Shown here one piece after another: positions 1 through 6,480 of a stretch of 64,000 nucleotides of DNA. Source of the DNA: Anabaena subtropica FACHB-260 (GTDB lineage: Bacteria > Cyanobacteriota > Cyanobacteriia > Cyanobacteriales > Nostocaceae); NCBI RefSeq assembly GCF_014697105.1, contig NZ_JACJRF010000010.1, positions 80,453 through 144,452 of the forward strand, written 5' to 3'. The position numbers were made by a program, and so were the translations under genes. Below the pieces are notes generated by a model that saw only the letters and a list, made by a program, of their open reading frames with translations, was not told where the DNA came from and did not search any database. How positions within the stretch are numbered: position 1 is the stretch's first letter; every line of letters starts with the position of its first letter.

Positions 1-1357
1 TCCGGTACTTTTTGCCAGAGGAGCGCGATCGCGATTTATTAATTTCTAGGATGCGGTCATGAGGGGTGGAGGTTTCGCTCTTGTCCTTGGTCAATGTCCA
101 AACTTCCGATACAGCATTTCTAATTGCTGTCGTTCCCCTTACCCCGCCGTCGCGGTTGGTGTGGTGAATAATCACAAATGTTGTGTTGTGCTGTGCGGCC
201 AGCCCGGTCATTTCCAGAATGGGCCGGGCATATTCCATTTGTGATTCCTGGTAAGTCGAGAATTTGTTAGCCGTTGACAACGAATCGACCACAACGAAAT
301 CAGGTTTGAACTCGTTCAAGTCTTGGATGAGTGCTGGCATATTTTCAGCCGACCAACCAAATCGAACTTTTACAAATTTATTGATATCGGCTTCACCATA
401 GCCAAGTGACTCCAAGGCTTGCAGCATATCCCCCGGCGACTCGTCCCCCTGGTAATAGAGAATTTTTCGCTTGTCCCCTGTTGAGTGAAATTGTCCAAAT
501 TTCTCACCCTGGATTAACACCTTACCTAGTCCATAAACTAGTTTGGTTTTACCAATGCCACCATCGGCAGCCAATAGAATTGTCGTGCTTTTGGGAATTA
601 AGCCATTAACCAGCCATTCACGAACTGTAGAACCTGCAAGTTCCTTTAATTCCTCATAAGTGAGTAATTTTGTACACTGTGCGGTTAAAGATTTTAAGTA
701 GAATAGCTCTAAAAATCCTGGTGAAACTGAGTATTCTTTGGCTAGTTCATGCAGTTTTAAAAATCTCAGTGAAGGTTCCGCACAGGTTGTATAAATCTCC
801 GTTAAGTCGTTTAATAACCTGTCATGCTTCCATTTTTGATACTCATCTTTTGTAGGTGCAGGTATTTCTACAATTGATTTAACCTTATTTTGAGTAAGTT
901 CTAAAACTTGCGGTAACTCTGTTTCTAAATCGTAGGCTGTCAAAATTGATTCATTGAGAGTTTTAATTAACTGTCTTCTAACAGCTTTATCAATCACATC
1001 TGCGGCTAATGCGTCAATATTTACAGAACTCACTGTTCTATCGACAATGGACGCTAGATTATTTTTTCCTACTCTGTTTAAAATCCTGTGGTCACTCAGC
1101 CAGCTAGTAACAGCTAGTAAATCAGTTGGCTTGTCATTCTTGCATAATTTAAGACAGGCTTGATAAATATCACGATGAACACTGACGTAAAAGTGTTCTG
1201 GCTTAAGCCTATCTTTGATAACAAAGATTGCATTTGGGTCTAATAATATACCCCCAATTATTGCTTCTTCAGCTTCTATATTATGCGGAGGTAATTTATC
1301 TTGCTGAGAGTTAAATTGTAGTTGAGATTGGGGGAATGTATAGATACCTTGTGTCAT
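1..1357 (-). CDS. DnaB-N/RecA-like replicative helicase, 3' end outside window
   Basis: The reverse strand is open from an ATG at 1357 to the left edge (about 452 codons). Residues 15-130 read like the DnaB N-terminal domain (PPHNIEAEEAIIGGILLDP, then a helical stretch ending in RRQLI). After a linker comes a RecA-like ATPase of the AAA_25/RepA kind: Walker A AADGGIGKTK (about residue 262), Walker B FVVVDSLST, and a sensor region IIHHTNRDGGVRGTTAIR. This pairing is usual for helicases of plasmids, phages and integrated elements, which load on or unwind a replication origin. The gene lies downstream of the XRE gene on the same strand, with a 196-nt gap. The real length and C-terminus cannot be seen. 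It could instead be a helicase-like regulator of a phage satellite. Confidence 0.85.
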   Translation of the reverse strand, partial: MTQGIYTFPQSQLQFNSQQDKLPPHNIEAEEAIIGGILLDPNAIFVIKDRLKPEHFYVSVHRDIYQACLKLCKNDKPTDLLAVTSWLSDHRILNRVGKNNLASIVDRTVSSVNIDALAADVIDKAVRRQLIKTLNESILTAYDLETELPQVLELTQNKVKSIVEIPAPTKDEYQKWKHDRLLNDLTEIYTTCAEPSLRFLKLHELAKEYSVSPGFLELFYLKSLTAQCTKLLTYEELKELAGSTVREWLVNGLIPKSTTILLAADGGIGKTKLVYGLGKVLIQGEKFGQFHSTGDKRKILYYQGDESPGDMLQALESLGYGEADINKFVKVRFGWSAENMPALIQDLNEFKPDFVVVDSLSTANKFSTYQESQMEYARPILEMTGLAAQHNTTFVIIHHTNRDGGVRGTTAIRNAVSEVWTLTKDKSETSTPHDRILEINKSRSRSSGKKYR

Positions 1358-1385
1358 TTTTAATTTCCCCCTTTTGCACAATAAA

Positions 1386-1530
1386 TGTTATGATTTAGTT
1401 CATCGAGGGCGACGAAAATTATTTGAAATACTAGATTCTTCCTGTTTTTCTTGGTATTATTCATCGGTATTATTTTTGCTTTTTATGATTCAGCACTCAC
1501 TGCCGACAATGCTAGTGAGTGTTTTTTTTT
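1386..1530 (+). ncRNA. Candidate small antisense (countertranscript-like) RNA
   Basis: An extended -10 box (TG-T-TATGAT, 1386-1394) and an intrinsic terminator (1494-1530) lie on the plus strand inside the 196-nt gap between the XRE and helicase genes, both of which are on the minus strand. A transcript of about 130 nt starting near 1400 would be complementary to the leader of the helicase mRNA. No good -35 box is visible. Countertranscripts of this layout control replication-protein synthesis in many plasmids. The RNA itself is inferred. Confidence 0.3.
1494..1530 (+). terminator. Intrinsic terminator on the strand opposite the flanking genes
   Basis: A perfect 8-bp stem (CACTCACT at 1494-1501, AGTGAGTG at 1514-1521) with a 12-nt loop is followed at once by nine T residues on the plus strand. 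Both neighbouring genes run on the minus strand, where the T-run would precede the stem as A residues, so the hairpin cannot serve as their terminator. Confidence 0.7.
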
Positions 1531-1553
1531 CGGATTAATAACTATTTTTTCAT

Positions 1554-1799
1554 CTATTCATCATCTGGTATTCCCTCTACATCAACTCGGAAAGATTTAG
1601 CGAGAGTTTTTAGAGACACGCCCAGCTCGCGAGCAAGAGCAACAGCATTGTCAAACCGGGGAATTTTTTTTCCACTCTCCCAGTCGCCAATAATGCGAAT
1701 GCCTACGCCCATACGCTGGCTTAGTTGTGGCTGCGTGAGGTCAGCGCTTTCTCGAAGTGTCTTCAAGGTTGGAACTTCATTTCTTGAGTCTGGATTCAT
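1554..1799 (-). CDS. XRE-family HTH repressor (81 aa)
   Basis: This is a single helix-turn-helix domain of the Xre/Cro-CI type: LRESADLTQPQLSQRMGV as helices 1-2, IIGDWESGKKIPRFDNAVAL as recognition helix and helix 4, then LARELGVSLKTL. The acidic tail ends in DDE. Small stand-alone XRE proteins usually repress their own promoter and a divergent early promoter. Three near-identical palindromes begin 4 bp upstream of the start codon, one over the -35 and one over the -10 of a rightward promoter, which fits that role. The gene probably forms the first cistron ahead of the helicase. Confidence 0.88.
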   Translation of the reverse strand: MNPDSRNEVPTLKTLRESADLTQPQLSQRMGVGIRIIGDWESGKKIPRFDNAVALARELGVSLKTLAKSFRVDVEGIPDDE

Positions 1800-1802
1800 G
1801 TT

Positions 1803-1861
1803 AGCACTATCGTGCTAGCACTTTAATGCTTGACACTCTAAGTGACTTGCACTAAAGTGCT
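1803..1861. promoter_or_regulatory. Triple operator for the XRE repressor
   Basis: Three 14-bp near-palindromes fit one consensus, WGCACTNNNRTGCT: O1 AGCACTATCGTGCT (1803-1816), O2 AGCACTTTAATGCT (1817-1830) and O3 TGCACTAAAGTGCT (1848-1861). O1 and O2 abut. O2 touches the -35 and O3 covers the -10 of the rightward promoter at 1830-1858. O1 lies next to the XRE start codon. This resembles a lambdoid-style switch. Binding by the adjacent repressor is inferred from position and symmetry. Confidence 0.7.
1830..1858 (+). promoter_or_regulatory. Rightward sigma70-type promoter
   Basis: A consensus -35 TTGACA (1830-1835) is separated by exactly 17 bp from TAAAGT (1853-1858), a 4/6 match to the -10 box. 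Transcription would start near 1865 and read into the small ORFs and origin-like region to the right. Operators O2 and O3 overlap both hexamers, so the repressor should occlude it. Confidence 0.65.
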
Positions 1862-1879
1862 AGTTAAAGGGTAAACAAA

Positions 1880-2017
1880 ATGGCAGGCTCAAAAAGCCTG
1901 GCCAAAATAGCTGGCTTGGGAAAAAGCCTGCCTTTTGCTAGTTTCTCACCCAGATGTAAAGCTGTCGTGATGCAGACTACCCAGCGCTGTGAAGATTTTC
2001 CACAGCCTGATGCCTAA
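1880..2017 (+). CDS. Possible 45-aa protein just after the controlled promoter
   Basis: This ORF starts 15 nt after the predicted transcription start and has a purine-rich AAAGGG about 8 nt before the ATG. The peptide (MAGSKSLAKIAGLGKSL at its N-terminus) is basic with an acidic end and resembles no family I know. Its DNA also forms stem-loops (CAGGCT/AGCCTG near 1884-1900; GCTGTG/CACAGC near 1986-2006), so the segment may act as RNA or as origin DNA instead. Coding is uncertain. Confidence 0.3.
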   Translation: MAGSKSLAKIAGLGKSLPFASFSPRCKAVVMQTTQRCEDFPQPDA

Positions 2018-2242
2018 CAACTCCAAAAACAGACAGAGATAGCAGCCTGTAGCCCGTTGTGCTTAAAAACAAAGACCTGCTGTGGAGTTAAAACGCTCAA
2101 AGCCTTGATGTAAAAGGATTTCTTTCTTTTAACGCTAATCGACAGTAGCACTTAAACCCCACTAAACACGGTGCATAGTGGCACTATGACCCCACTATGC
2201 ACGGACTATAAGCCGTGTATACAACCCTTATGCACCCACTAT
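1996..2242. other. Origin-like region: DnaA box and CACTATG iterons
   Basis: TTTTCCACA at 1996-2004 matches the DnaA-box consensus TTWTNCACA. From 2171 on, a CACTATG core recurs: an 11-bp perfect inverted repeat GTGCATAGTGG (2171-2181) / CCACTATGCAC (2192-2202), with the smaller palindrome CATAGTG-G-CACTATG (2174-2188) nested inside, and another copy CCCACTATG (2234-2242) over the next start codon. Between them, AACTCCA/TGGAGTT arms (about 2019-2088) can pair. The DnaA box, iterons and a neighbouring helicase gene suggest a replication origin. The repeats could instead be operators. Confidence 0.4.
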
Positions 2243-2600
2243 GGAAGCACTAGAAGCCACTAGTAACGGCGCTAAAGCCACACCTAAACCCACAAATAAC
2301 CAAAAGGAGAACGACAAACAAAAACCAAAACGCCATTTACCATCCCTACCAAGTGCGGTTTCGGCCGCAGACATGAACGCTGTGGAATATTCGGGACTAG
2401 CTGACCGTACAGCTGTCGAATGGACATATCTAAAAAACTACGAGATGTTCAGCCTCAGCCCAGATGGTTCATTTCCCATGATGAAAGTCTCACGCTCTAA
2501 AGCCGTTCGCCTTGCCGACCGCGAGGTGATGATGGTCGGCGGCGGTCGATGCTTTCGAGTTTCCTTGTCTAACCACCCAAACAAAACAAGCCCTAGTTAG
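2241..2600 (+). CDS. Hypothetical protein of the mobile module (119 aa)
   Basis: I do not recognise this gene. Residues 10-35 are rich in Lys, Pro, Asn and Gln and look disordered; the rest (from about residue 44) looks folded and includes VEWTYLKNYEMFSLSPDGSF and a glycine-rich MMVGGGRCFRVS. No Shine-Dalgarno sequence precedes the ATG at 2241, whose first bases belong to an iteron; an internal in-frame ATG at 2373 would give a 75-residue form without the disordered part. It is the first sizeable cistron after the origin-like region and ends within a terminator hairpin. Confidence 0.55.
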   Translation: MEALEATSNGAKATPKPTNNQKENDKQKPKRHLPSLPSAVSAADMNAVEYSGLADRTAVEWTYLKNYEMFSLSPDGSFPMMKVSRSKAVRLADREVMMVGGGRCFRVSLSNHPNKTSPS

Positions 2601-2617
2601 CGGCCAGGGCTTGTTTT
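2583..2617 (+). terminator. Terminator hairpin overlapping the stop codon
   Basis: A 12-bp perfect stem (AAAACAAGCCCT 2583-2594, AGGGCTTGTTTT 2606-2617) with an 11-nt loop ends in TTTT. It overlaps the last codons and stop of the 119-aa ORF and separates it from the following operon. Confidence 0.7.
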
Positions 2618-2647
2618 GAATGATTCAACATCTAACAAAACTTTACC

Positions 2648-2860
2648 ATGACAGAACACAGAGAATTAACACCCAAAGAACAGAAAGTAGTAGACGGATT
2701 TGAAGCGGCCAGACCTGGACTTGGTGCGATCGCTGAAAACAGCATCCGCAACAACGACCAAACCGGCTGGGCTGAAATCATTGCAGATACCCCAGAGGAT
2801 GAACTGAAAGCTTGTGAGGGTTCATCGTCCAATTCCTTTATGTACAAGAGGTTGGGCTGA
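2648..2860 (+). CDS. Small acidic hypothetical protein (70 aa)
   Basis: First member of a tightly packed string of five ORFs. The sequence is mostly charged and helical (LTPKEQKVVDGFEAA, WAEIIADTPEDELKAC). I do not recognise a family. Its TGA overlaps the ATG of the next ORF (ATGA at 2857-2860 region), a sign of translational coupling. A HIP1 site lies inside the gene (about 2737). Confidence 0.55.
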   Translation: MTEHRELTPKEQKVVDGFEAARPGLGAIAENSIRNNDQTGWAEIIADTPEDELKACEGSSSNSFMYKRLG

Positions 2861-3048
2861 TGAATAATAACCTTTACCAAGCTTCACTCAAAGCCTTAAC
2901 TGAGGCGGGAGTACCCCAAGATGTCGCCGCTAAAGCCTCGGAAGTTGTAGCTAAAGATGACCCCTGCAAGGAAAATTTAGGCCGCACAACCCAAGACCAG
3001 CAAGCAGTAAATGAAGCAATGGACTGGTACAGGAGGGGCAATGGATAA
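2860..3048 (+). CDS. Small hypothetical protein (62 aa)
   Basis: Second ORF of the string, starting in the stop codon of the first. It has two helix-like halves: YQASLKALTEAGVPQDVAAK, which looks like a small UBA-like or HTH helix pair, and a C-terminal DQQAVNEAMDWYRRGNG. It overlaps the next ORF by 8 nt. No function can be assigned. Confidence 0.55.
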   Translation: MNNNLYQASLKALTEAGVPQDVAAKASEVVAKDDPCKENLGRTTQDQQAVNEAMDWYRRGNG

Positions 3049-3187
3049 CCTCACCAACTGCGAAGCAGAAATACTAGACGCTATCACGTCCAGCTTTGAC
3101 CCTCCCCCAGAAGCTGACCCCCAACCCCAAGAAACTGAAAATTCAATCCACAACTTCACCAAAATTCTGGATGAGGTAGGGGTATGA
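3041..3187 (+). CDS. Small acidic hypothetical protein (48 aa)
   Basis: Third ORF of the string. A strong Shine-Dalgarno AGGAGGGG lies just upstream of ATG 3041, within the previous gene. The peptide is acidic and Pro-rich in the middle (DPPPEADPQPQETEN), a low-complexity linker-like composition. It ends in an ATGA overlap with the next ORF (3184-3187). Strong RBS plus overlaps on both sides argue that it is translated. Confidence 0.5.
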   Translation: MDNLTNCEAEILDAITSSFDPPPEADPQPQETENSIHNFTKILDEVGV

Positions 3188-3303
3188 ATCAACTGTTAGT
3201 TTTATTCATGTTCCTGCTTTCCCTGACATTTGCACTAATCGCACTCTCAAAGGATACCGATAAACCTATCCACCTAAAAATTGAGGTGCAGTATGGCAAG
3301 TGA
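3184..3303 (+). CDS. Single-pass membrane peptide (39 aa)
   Basis: Starts in the stop of the previous ORF (ATGA). Residues 3-21 form one uninterrupted hydrophobic helix (LLVLFMFLLSLTFALIA), followed by a short charged tail. It overlaps the start of the P-loop ATPase gene by 11 nt. A tiny membrane peptide immediately ahead of a DNA-translocase-like ATPase could be a membrane anchor or partner for it; that is inference from position only. Confidence 0.45.
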   Translation: MNQLLVLFMFLLSLTFALIALSKDTDKPIHLKIEVQYGK

Positions 3304-4510
3304 ATTAATAGAAGTTAAGCCAGTCACCGCACCCACCCCGGCTAAATCTGCCACTGGGGTATGGGTTGAACTTAAATTACCAGATGGCAATACCCTACTG
3401 CGTTACTGCGCCTGGGGAGTTGGGAGAGTCATTTTTTCAGCATCATTATTCTCAGTTAACGCCACCCGGTCAGCCCTCAAGATGGGTATTTGGCTTTGTG
3501 ACGGAATAGAAGCTGGAGCTAAAAAACTACTCAAAGTCTACGACGCTCTACCATACTCTGGCGTACCAATGACTCAAGTTATTGAAGCTTCCGCCGTCGC
3601 CATCGATGAGCCATTAGAAATCATCACCGATATCATCACAGCTATTGAAGGTAAACAGGTGATGATTATCGGGGAAATGGGAACAGGTAAATCCACACTC
3701 GCCCAATACCTCGCCTATACCATTGGTGGACGCGTCCGCGTCTATGAGCCAGAGGGAACACCAACCGACTGGCAAGGCTTGGAAGTCATCGGTAAAGGTG
3801 AGAACTGGACGGCCATTGAGTTGGGAATGGCTGAGGATTTGGAAGATTTAAGTAATCAACTCAAGCTGAGAACAGAACGCGGTGATGCTGCTTTGGTTGG
3901 TACTGAGCGCGTGATCATCGTTGAAGAATACCCAGAACTTGTGACAAAGGTCACTTCATCTGGGGAATGGCTAGACCGTCACGCCAGACGCGGTAGAAAA
4001 GCAAAGCGTTTCACTGTACTGCTTTCGCAGTATGACCGCGTGTCCGCCTGGGGGCTTGAGGGTAAAAGCGACTTAGCTGATGCTTTCTACCGCATACGGT
4101 TGGGTAAAAAGGCTCAAGCCCACGCCAAAAGCCTTAAAAATAATGCCCTTGTGGAATGGTTAAAACTCGACCAGTCCCACTGTTTACTCGACGATATGCC
4201 CTGTAAACTCCCACCATACCGGGAGATGAAAGCCGCAGCGCTGCGCGCTGGTCAGACCATACCCCAACCATACTATGACAATGAAAATCACCATGAAAAA
4301 ACGGTTGAAAATGGCTTCAAAAGCCCATCTGACAAGGGTTCTAGCGATTCCTTTTCAGAAAATGACCAGCTACTCTGGCGGATGATTCTCCGGCTGGGGA
4401 AGGGAAAAAGTGACTCAACAATCGTGACCGAGATTCTAGGCTACACCGGCGCTCGGTACGGTGAAGGTAAGGACATTTTAGAGCGATTAAGGAGGCAATT
4501 CGGGAGTTAA
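3293..4510 (+). CDS. P-loop ATPase, FtsK/HerA/TraD-like (405 aa)
   Basis: The start is placed at ATG 3293, with GAGGTG 4 nt upstream; a TTG at 3281 would add four residues. Residues 121-136 hold the Walker A loop (IIGEMGTGKST), and 206-212 a Walker B strand RVIIVEEYPEL with tandem Glu. Between them is an EPEGTPTDW segment, after which come an Arg-rich RHARRGRKAKRF and a sensor-like LLSQYD. A hydrophobic stretch near 41-56 may touch the membrane. The C-terminal 60 residues (DSTIVTEILGYTGARYGEG) look like a winged-helix DNA-binding tail. The pattern fits element-borne DNA translocases that pump or partition plasmid DNA. Alternatives are a partition ATPase or a conjugation coupling protein. Confidence 0.7.
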   Translation: MASELIEVKPVTAPTPAKSATGVWVELKLPDGNTLLRYCAWGVGRVIFSASLFSVNATRSALKMGIWLCDGIEAGAKKLLKVYDALPYSGVPMTQVIEASAVAIDEPLEIITDIITAIEGKQVMIIGEMGTGKSTLAQYLAYTIGGRVRVYEPEGTPTDWQGLEVIGKGENWTAIELGMAEDLEDLSNQLKLRTERGDAALVGTERVIIVEEYPELVTKVTSSGEWLDRHARRGRKAKRFTVLLSQYDRVSAWGLEGKSDLADAFYRIRLGKKAQAHAKSLKNNALVEWLKLDQSHCLLDDMPCKLPPYREMKAAALRAGQTIPQPYYDNENHHEKTVENGFKSPSDKGSSDSFSENDQLLWRMILRLGKGKSDSTIVTEILGYTGARYGEGKDILERLRRQFGS

Positions 4511-4516
4511 TCAAAA

Positions 4517-4547
4517 AGCGATCGCGCTGTTGTGAAGTGCGATCGCT
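4517..4547. repeat. HIP1-based hairpin after the ATPase gene
   Basis: AGCGATCGC (4517-4525) and GCGATCGCT (4539-4547) form a perfect 9-bp stem with a 13-nt loop, made of two HIP1 palindromes. It sits 7 bp after the ATPase stop codon. There is no T-run, so termination is uncertain. Confidence 0.6.
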
Positions 4548-4596
4548 CATAATTATCAGTTTGGTTTAACTTGTAAAAAATAACACATTCATAGAT

Positions 4597-4845
4597 ATGA
4601 CTGAAACAGAAATATTTAACAATATTCCCCAACCCGATCCAAGTTGGGATTATTACGAAGTCTGGCAAGCATTACACCTTGCTCAATCCAAAATTAAATC
4701 CGGAGTAAAAGTCATTCTCGGTCAAGAACAAGCAAACCATGACACTGATCAAAAACTCAAAGAAATACTAGAAGCCGTTGTAGAAGAACTAGAGCAAGTC
4801 ATCGACCACAATTTATCAGCGTATGCCGATGAAGAAATTTATTAA
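4597..4845 (+). CDS. Hypothetical acidic protein (82 aa)
   Basis: I do not recognise this protein. It opens with a WDYYEVWQALHLAQSKIKSG segment and continues with an amphipathic, Glu-rich helix (LKEILEAVVEELEQVIDHN), suggesting a small all-helical, possibly oligomeric protein. It stands between the ATPase and the zinc-knuckle ORF on the same strand, 86 nt after the ATPase, and is probably part of the same accessory module. Confidence 0.55.
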   Translation: MTETEIFNNIPQPDPSWDYYEVWQALHLAQSKIKSGVKVILGQEQANHDTDQKLKEILEAVVEELEQVIDHNLSAYADEEIY

Positions 4846-4862
4846 CGCCTGATGAGCCGATT

Positions 4863-5006
4863 ATGGAAATTTATTGTCCTGTATGTGAGTGTCTACTTGA
4901 AGAATTTATTGATGAAATGGAGGTGGTTTATATATGCCCAATTTGTAGTTATTCAACTGATGGAGATGAATATATAGAACTAGAAACGCCTGAAGAGCCG
5001 GAATAA
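4863..5006 (+). CDS. Four-cysteine zinc-knuckle miniprotein (47 aa)
   Basis: ATG 4863 opens a 47-residue ORF whose sequence is built around two CPxC knuckles, C5-P-V-C8 and C25-P-I-C28, the classic tetra-Cys zinc-ribbon pattern, plus an extra C10. The remainder is strongly acidic. Such miniribbons bind nucleic acid or proteins. It starts 17 nt after the preceding stop codon. Its stop codon lies immediately before the structured leader of the recombinase gene. Confidence 0.55.
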   Translation: MEIYCPVCECLLEEFIDEMEVVYICPICSYSTDGDEYIELETPEEPE

Positions 5007-5269
5007 CTCGCCGGCGAAACGTGACCCGTGTCACGTCGCGGTCTGAGTCCAAATCAACCGCACAGCACAACAGCCAGTAACTTAGGGCTTTTGATCAGAA
5101 TCAAGCTTAAGGCTTTCTTATATTCGTAAGCTCGGTTTCTGGTTGTGTACTGTCCTTATCCCTGTTACGCCGCAGTTCGCGCTGCGGCATTGCCTTGAGA
5201 GTGAATAAAGCTGTTATGGCTTACGGGTGATTCATAGGCTGTGACATTGGGATACTCAACGAACCACCC
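5007..5269 (+). ncRNA. Structured non-coding leader of the IS110-type recombinase (candidate bridge RNA)
   Basis: This 263-nt stretch holds no ORF but several stems: CGTGAC-CCGT-GTCACG (about 5018-5033), CCGCAG-TTCGCG-CTGCGG (about 5170-5187), and weaker ones around 5100-5135. In IS110-group elements the non-coding DNA next to the transposase encodes a guide (bridge/seek) RNA with target- and donor-binding loops. Position and fold potential match that; the loops themselves were not derived, and expression is not shown. Confidence 0.4.
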
Positions 5270-5283
5270 AGGAGGACAACTAA

Positions 5284-6480
5284 ATGATCAAAGTTTTAGG
5301 CCTTGATGTCAGCAAGGCCTCGGTTTCGGTTTGTCTGCTAACAGAAAAACCTAATTTACCACGTCAATTTTATTACGAATGTCAGTTTTACAAGTTCAGT
5401 GCCAATAGTGCGGGAATTAAAAAACTTTTGGAACTGAACGCTGACATTGCACTCATGGAGCCGACCGGCTCAAATTATTCTAAATTGTGGGGTACACATT
5501 TAGCCCGCGCCGGGGTTGAGGTGCGGTTAGTTGGGCATAAAGAATTAAAGAATTACCGTGACTCACATTTAGGATTACCAGATAAAGATGATGATGCGGA
5601 TTCCTTAGCTCTGGCGTGCTACTACTTTGACTACCACGACGATAAACGTCGCTTTGTCCAAATTCGAGATTTTACGATCGTAAAAATTCGTGAGTTAGTT
5701 TTGCGACTGGCACACCTTAACCGCGTGCAATCCCCAATTATTAACAGATTGCGCCAGGACTTATCGTGGCAGTTTCCTGAAGTTGCGTTGGTTAAATCAA
5801 AACGTCGCCTGGATGGTGATGATGTCCCTTTGCTGTGGGGATGGCTGGCTGAAGAACGCAAAAGCACCCGTTACGAGCGACTTTATCAAAACACCGCCGG
5901 ACTTGGTATTGATGATAAAGTGCGCTATCATGCCGGGCGGCTGTGTAACCTGCAACGTGAAGAAATTGCCATTGAGCAAGAATTAAAAGAGTTGCTTGCT
6001 GATGCCAGGTTTGACCCATATCGTGAAGTTTTCCACAGTTTCGGTTTTGGTCAACGACTAATGGCTGTTTTAATTTCCCAAATTTACCCAATATCAGGAT
6101 TTTTAGGTGAGGACGGTAAACCCGAAGTGAAGATACGCCAGGGGCGAAATTCTAAAAAGCCCACCAAGCGCCATTTGTCATTGCGGCGATTTCAGAAAGC
6201 ACTAGGCGTTGCACCAACACTAGAAGCATCGGGAGACAAGCGTAAAACCAAAGTCGTTGGCGGTTCTGATTTGTGTAGGCTTTCTCTGTGGCAATGGATA
6301 TTTACTCGCATTGAACCAAAGCGATCGCGTCTCAAGAATGAAATTGGTAAAAGTTTGGGTGAAAAGCTGGACGCTGAAAAAGCAGCCGGCCGGCCCGTCA
6401 AGTTGGTAAGAATGAAAATTGCTGCTATTGGGTGTCGGCTGTTGTTTCGGGAACTGGTGAAGGTTTTAACTGTTGACTAA
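5284..6480 (+). CDS. IS110-family DEDD transposase/recombinase (398 aa)
   Basis: The N-terminal RuvC-like domain has G-L-D8-V-S-K, E59 in LMEPTGSNY, and a DKDDDADSLAL segment supplying the last acidic residues (D103/D106). The C-terminal Transposase_20 domain includes FQKALGVAPTLEASGD, where S316 is the likely serine nucleophile. IS110 enzymes insert circular intermediates through a Holliday-junction-like step directed by an element RNA. Length is normal or slightly long (usual 300-400). AGGAGG lies 8 nt before the ATG. It ends in a TAATG overlap with the next ORF, which is unusual for a simple insertion sequence and suggests that it works as the recombinase of a larger element. Confidence 0.85.
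   Translation: MIKVLGLDVSKASVSVCLLTEKPNLPRQFYYECQFYKFSANSAGIKKLLELNADIALMEPTGSNYSKLWGTHLARAGVEVRLVGHKELKNYRDSHLGLPDKDDDADSLALACYYFDYHDDKRRFVQIRDFTIVKIRELVLRLAHLNRVQSPIINRLRQDLSWQFPEVALVKSKRRLDGDDVPLLWGWLAEERKSTRYERLYQNTAGLGIDDKVRYHAGRLCNLQREEIAIEQELKELLADARFDPYREVFHSFGFGQRLMAVLISQIYPISGFLGEDGKPEVKIRQGRNSKKPTKRHLSLRRFQKALGVAPTLEASGDKRKTKVVGGSDLCRLSLWQWIFTRIEPKRSRLKNEIGKSLGEKLDAEKAAGRPVKLVRMKIAAIGCRLLFRELVKVLTVD

Noticed and set aside
3281..3303. TTG at 3281 as start of the P-loop ATPase gene
   Set aside because: ATG 3293 has GAGGTG at a good distance, and the extra residues RCS add nothing.
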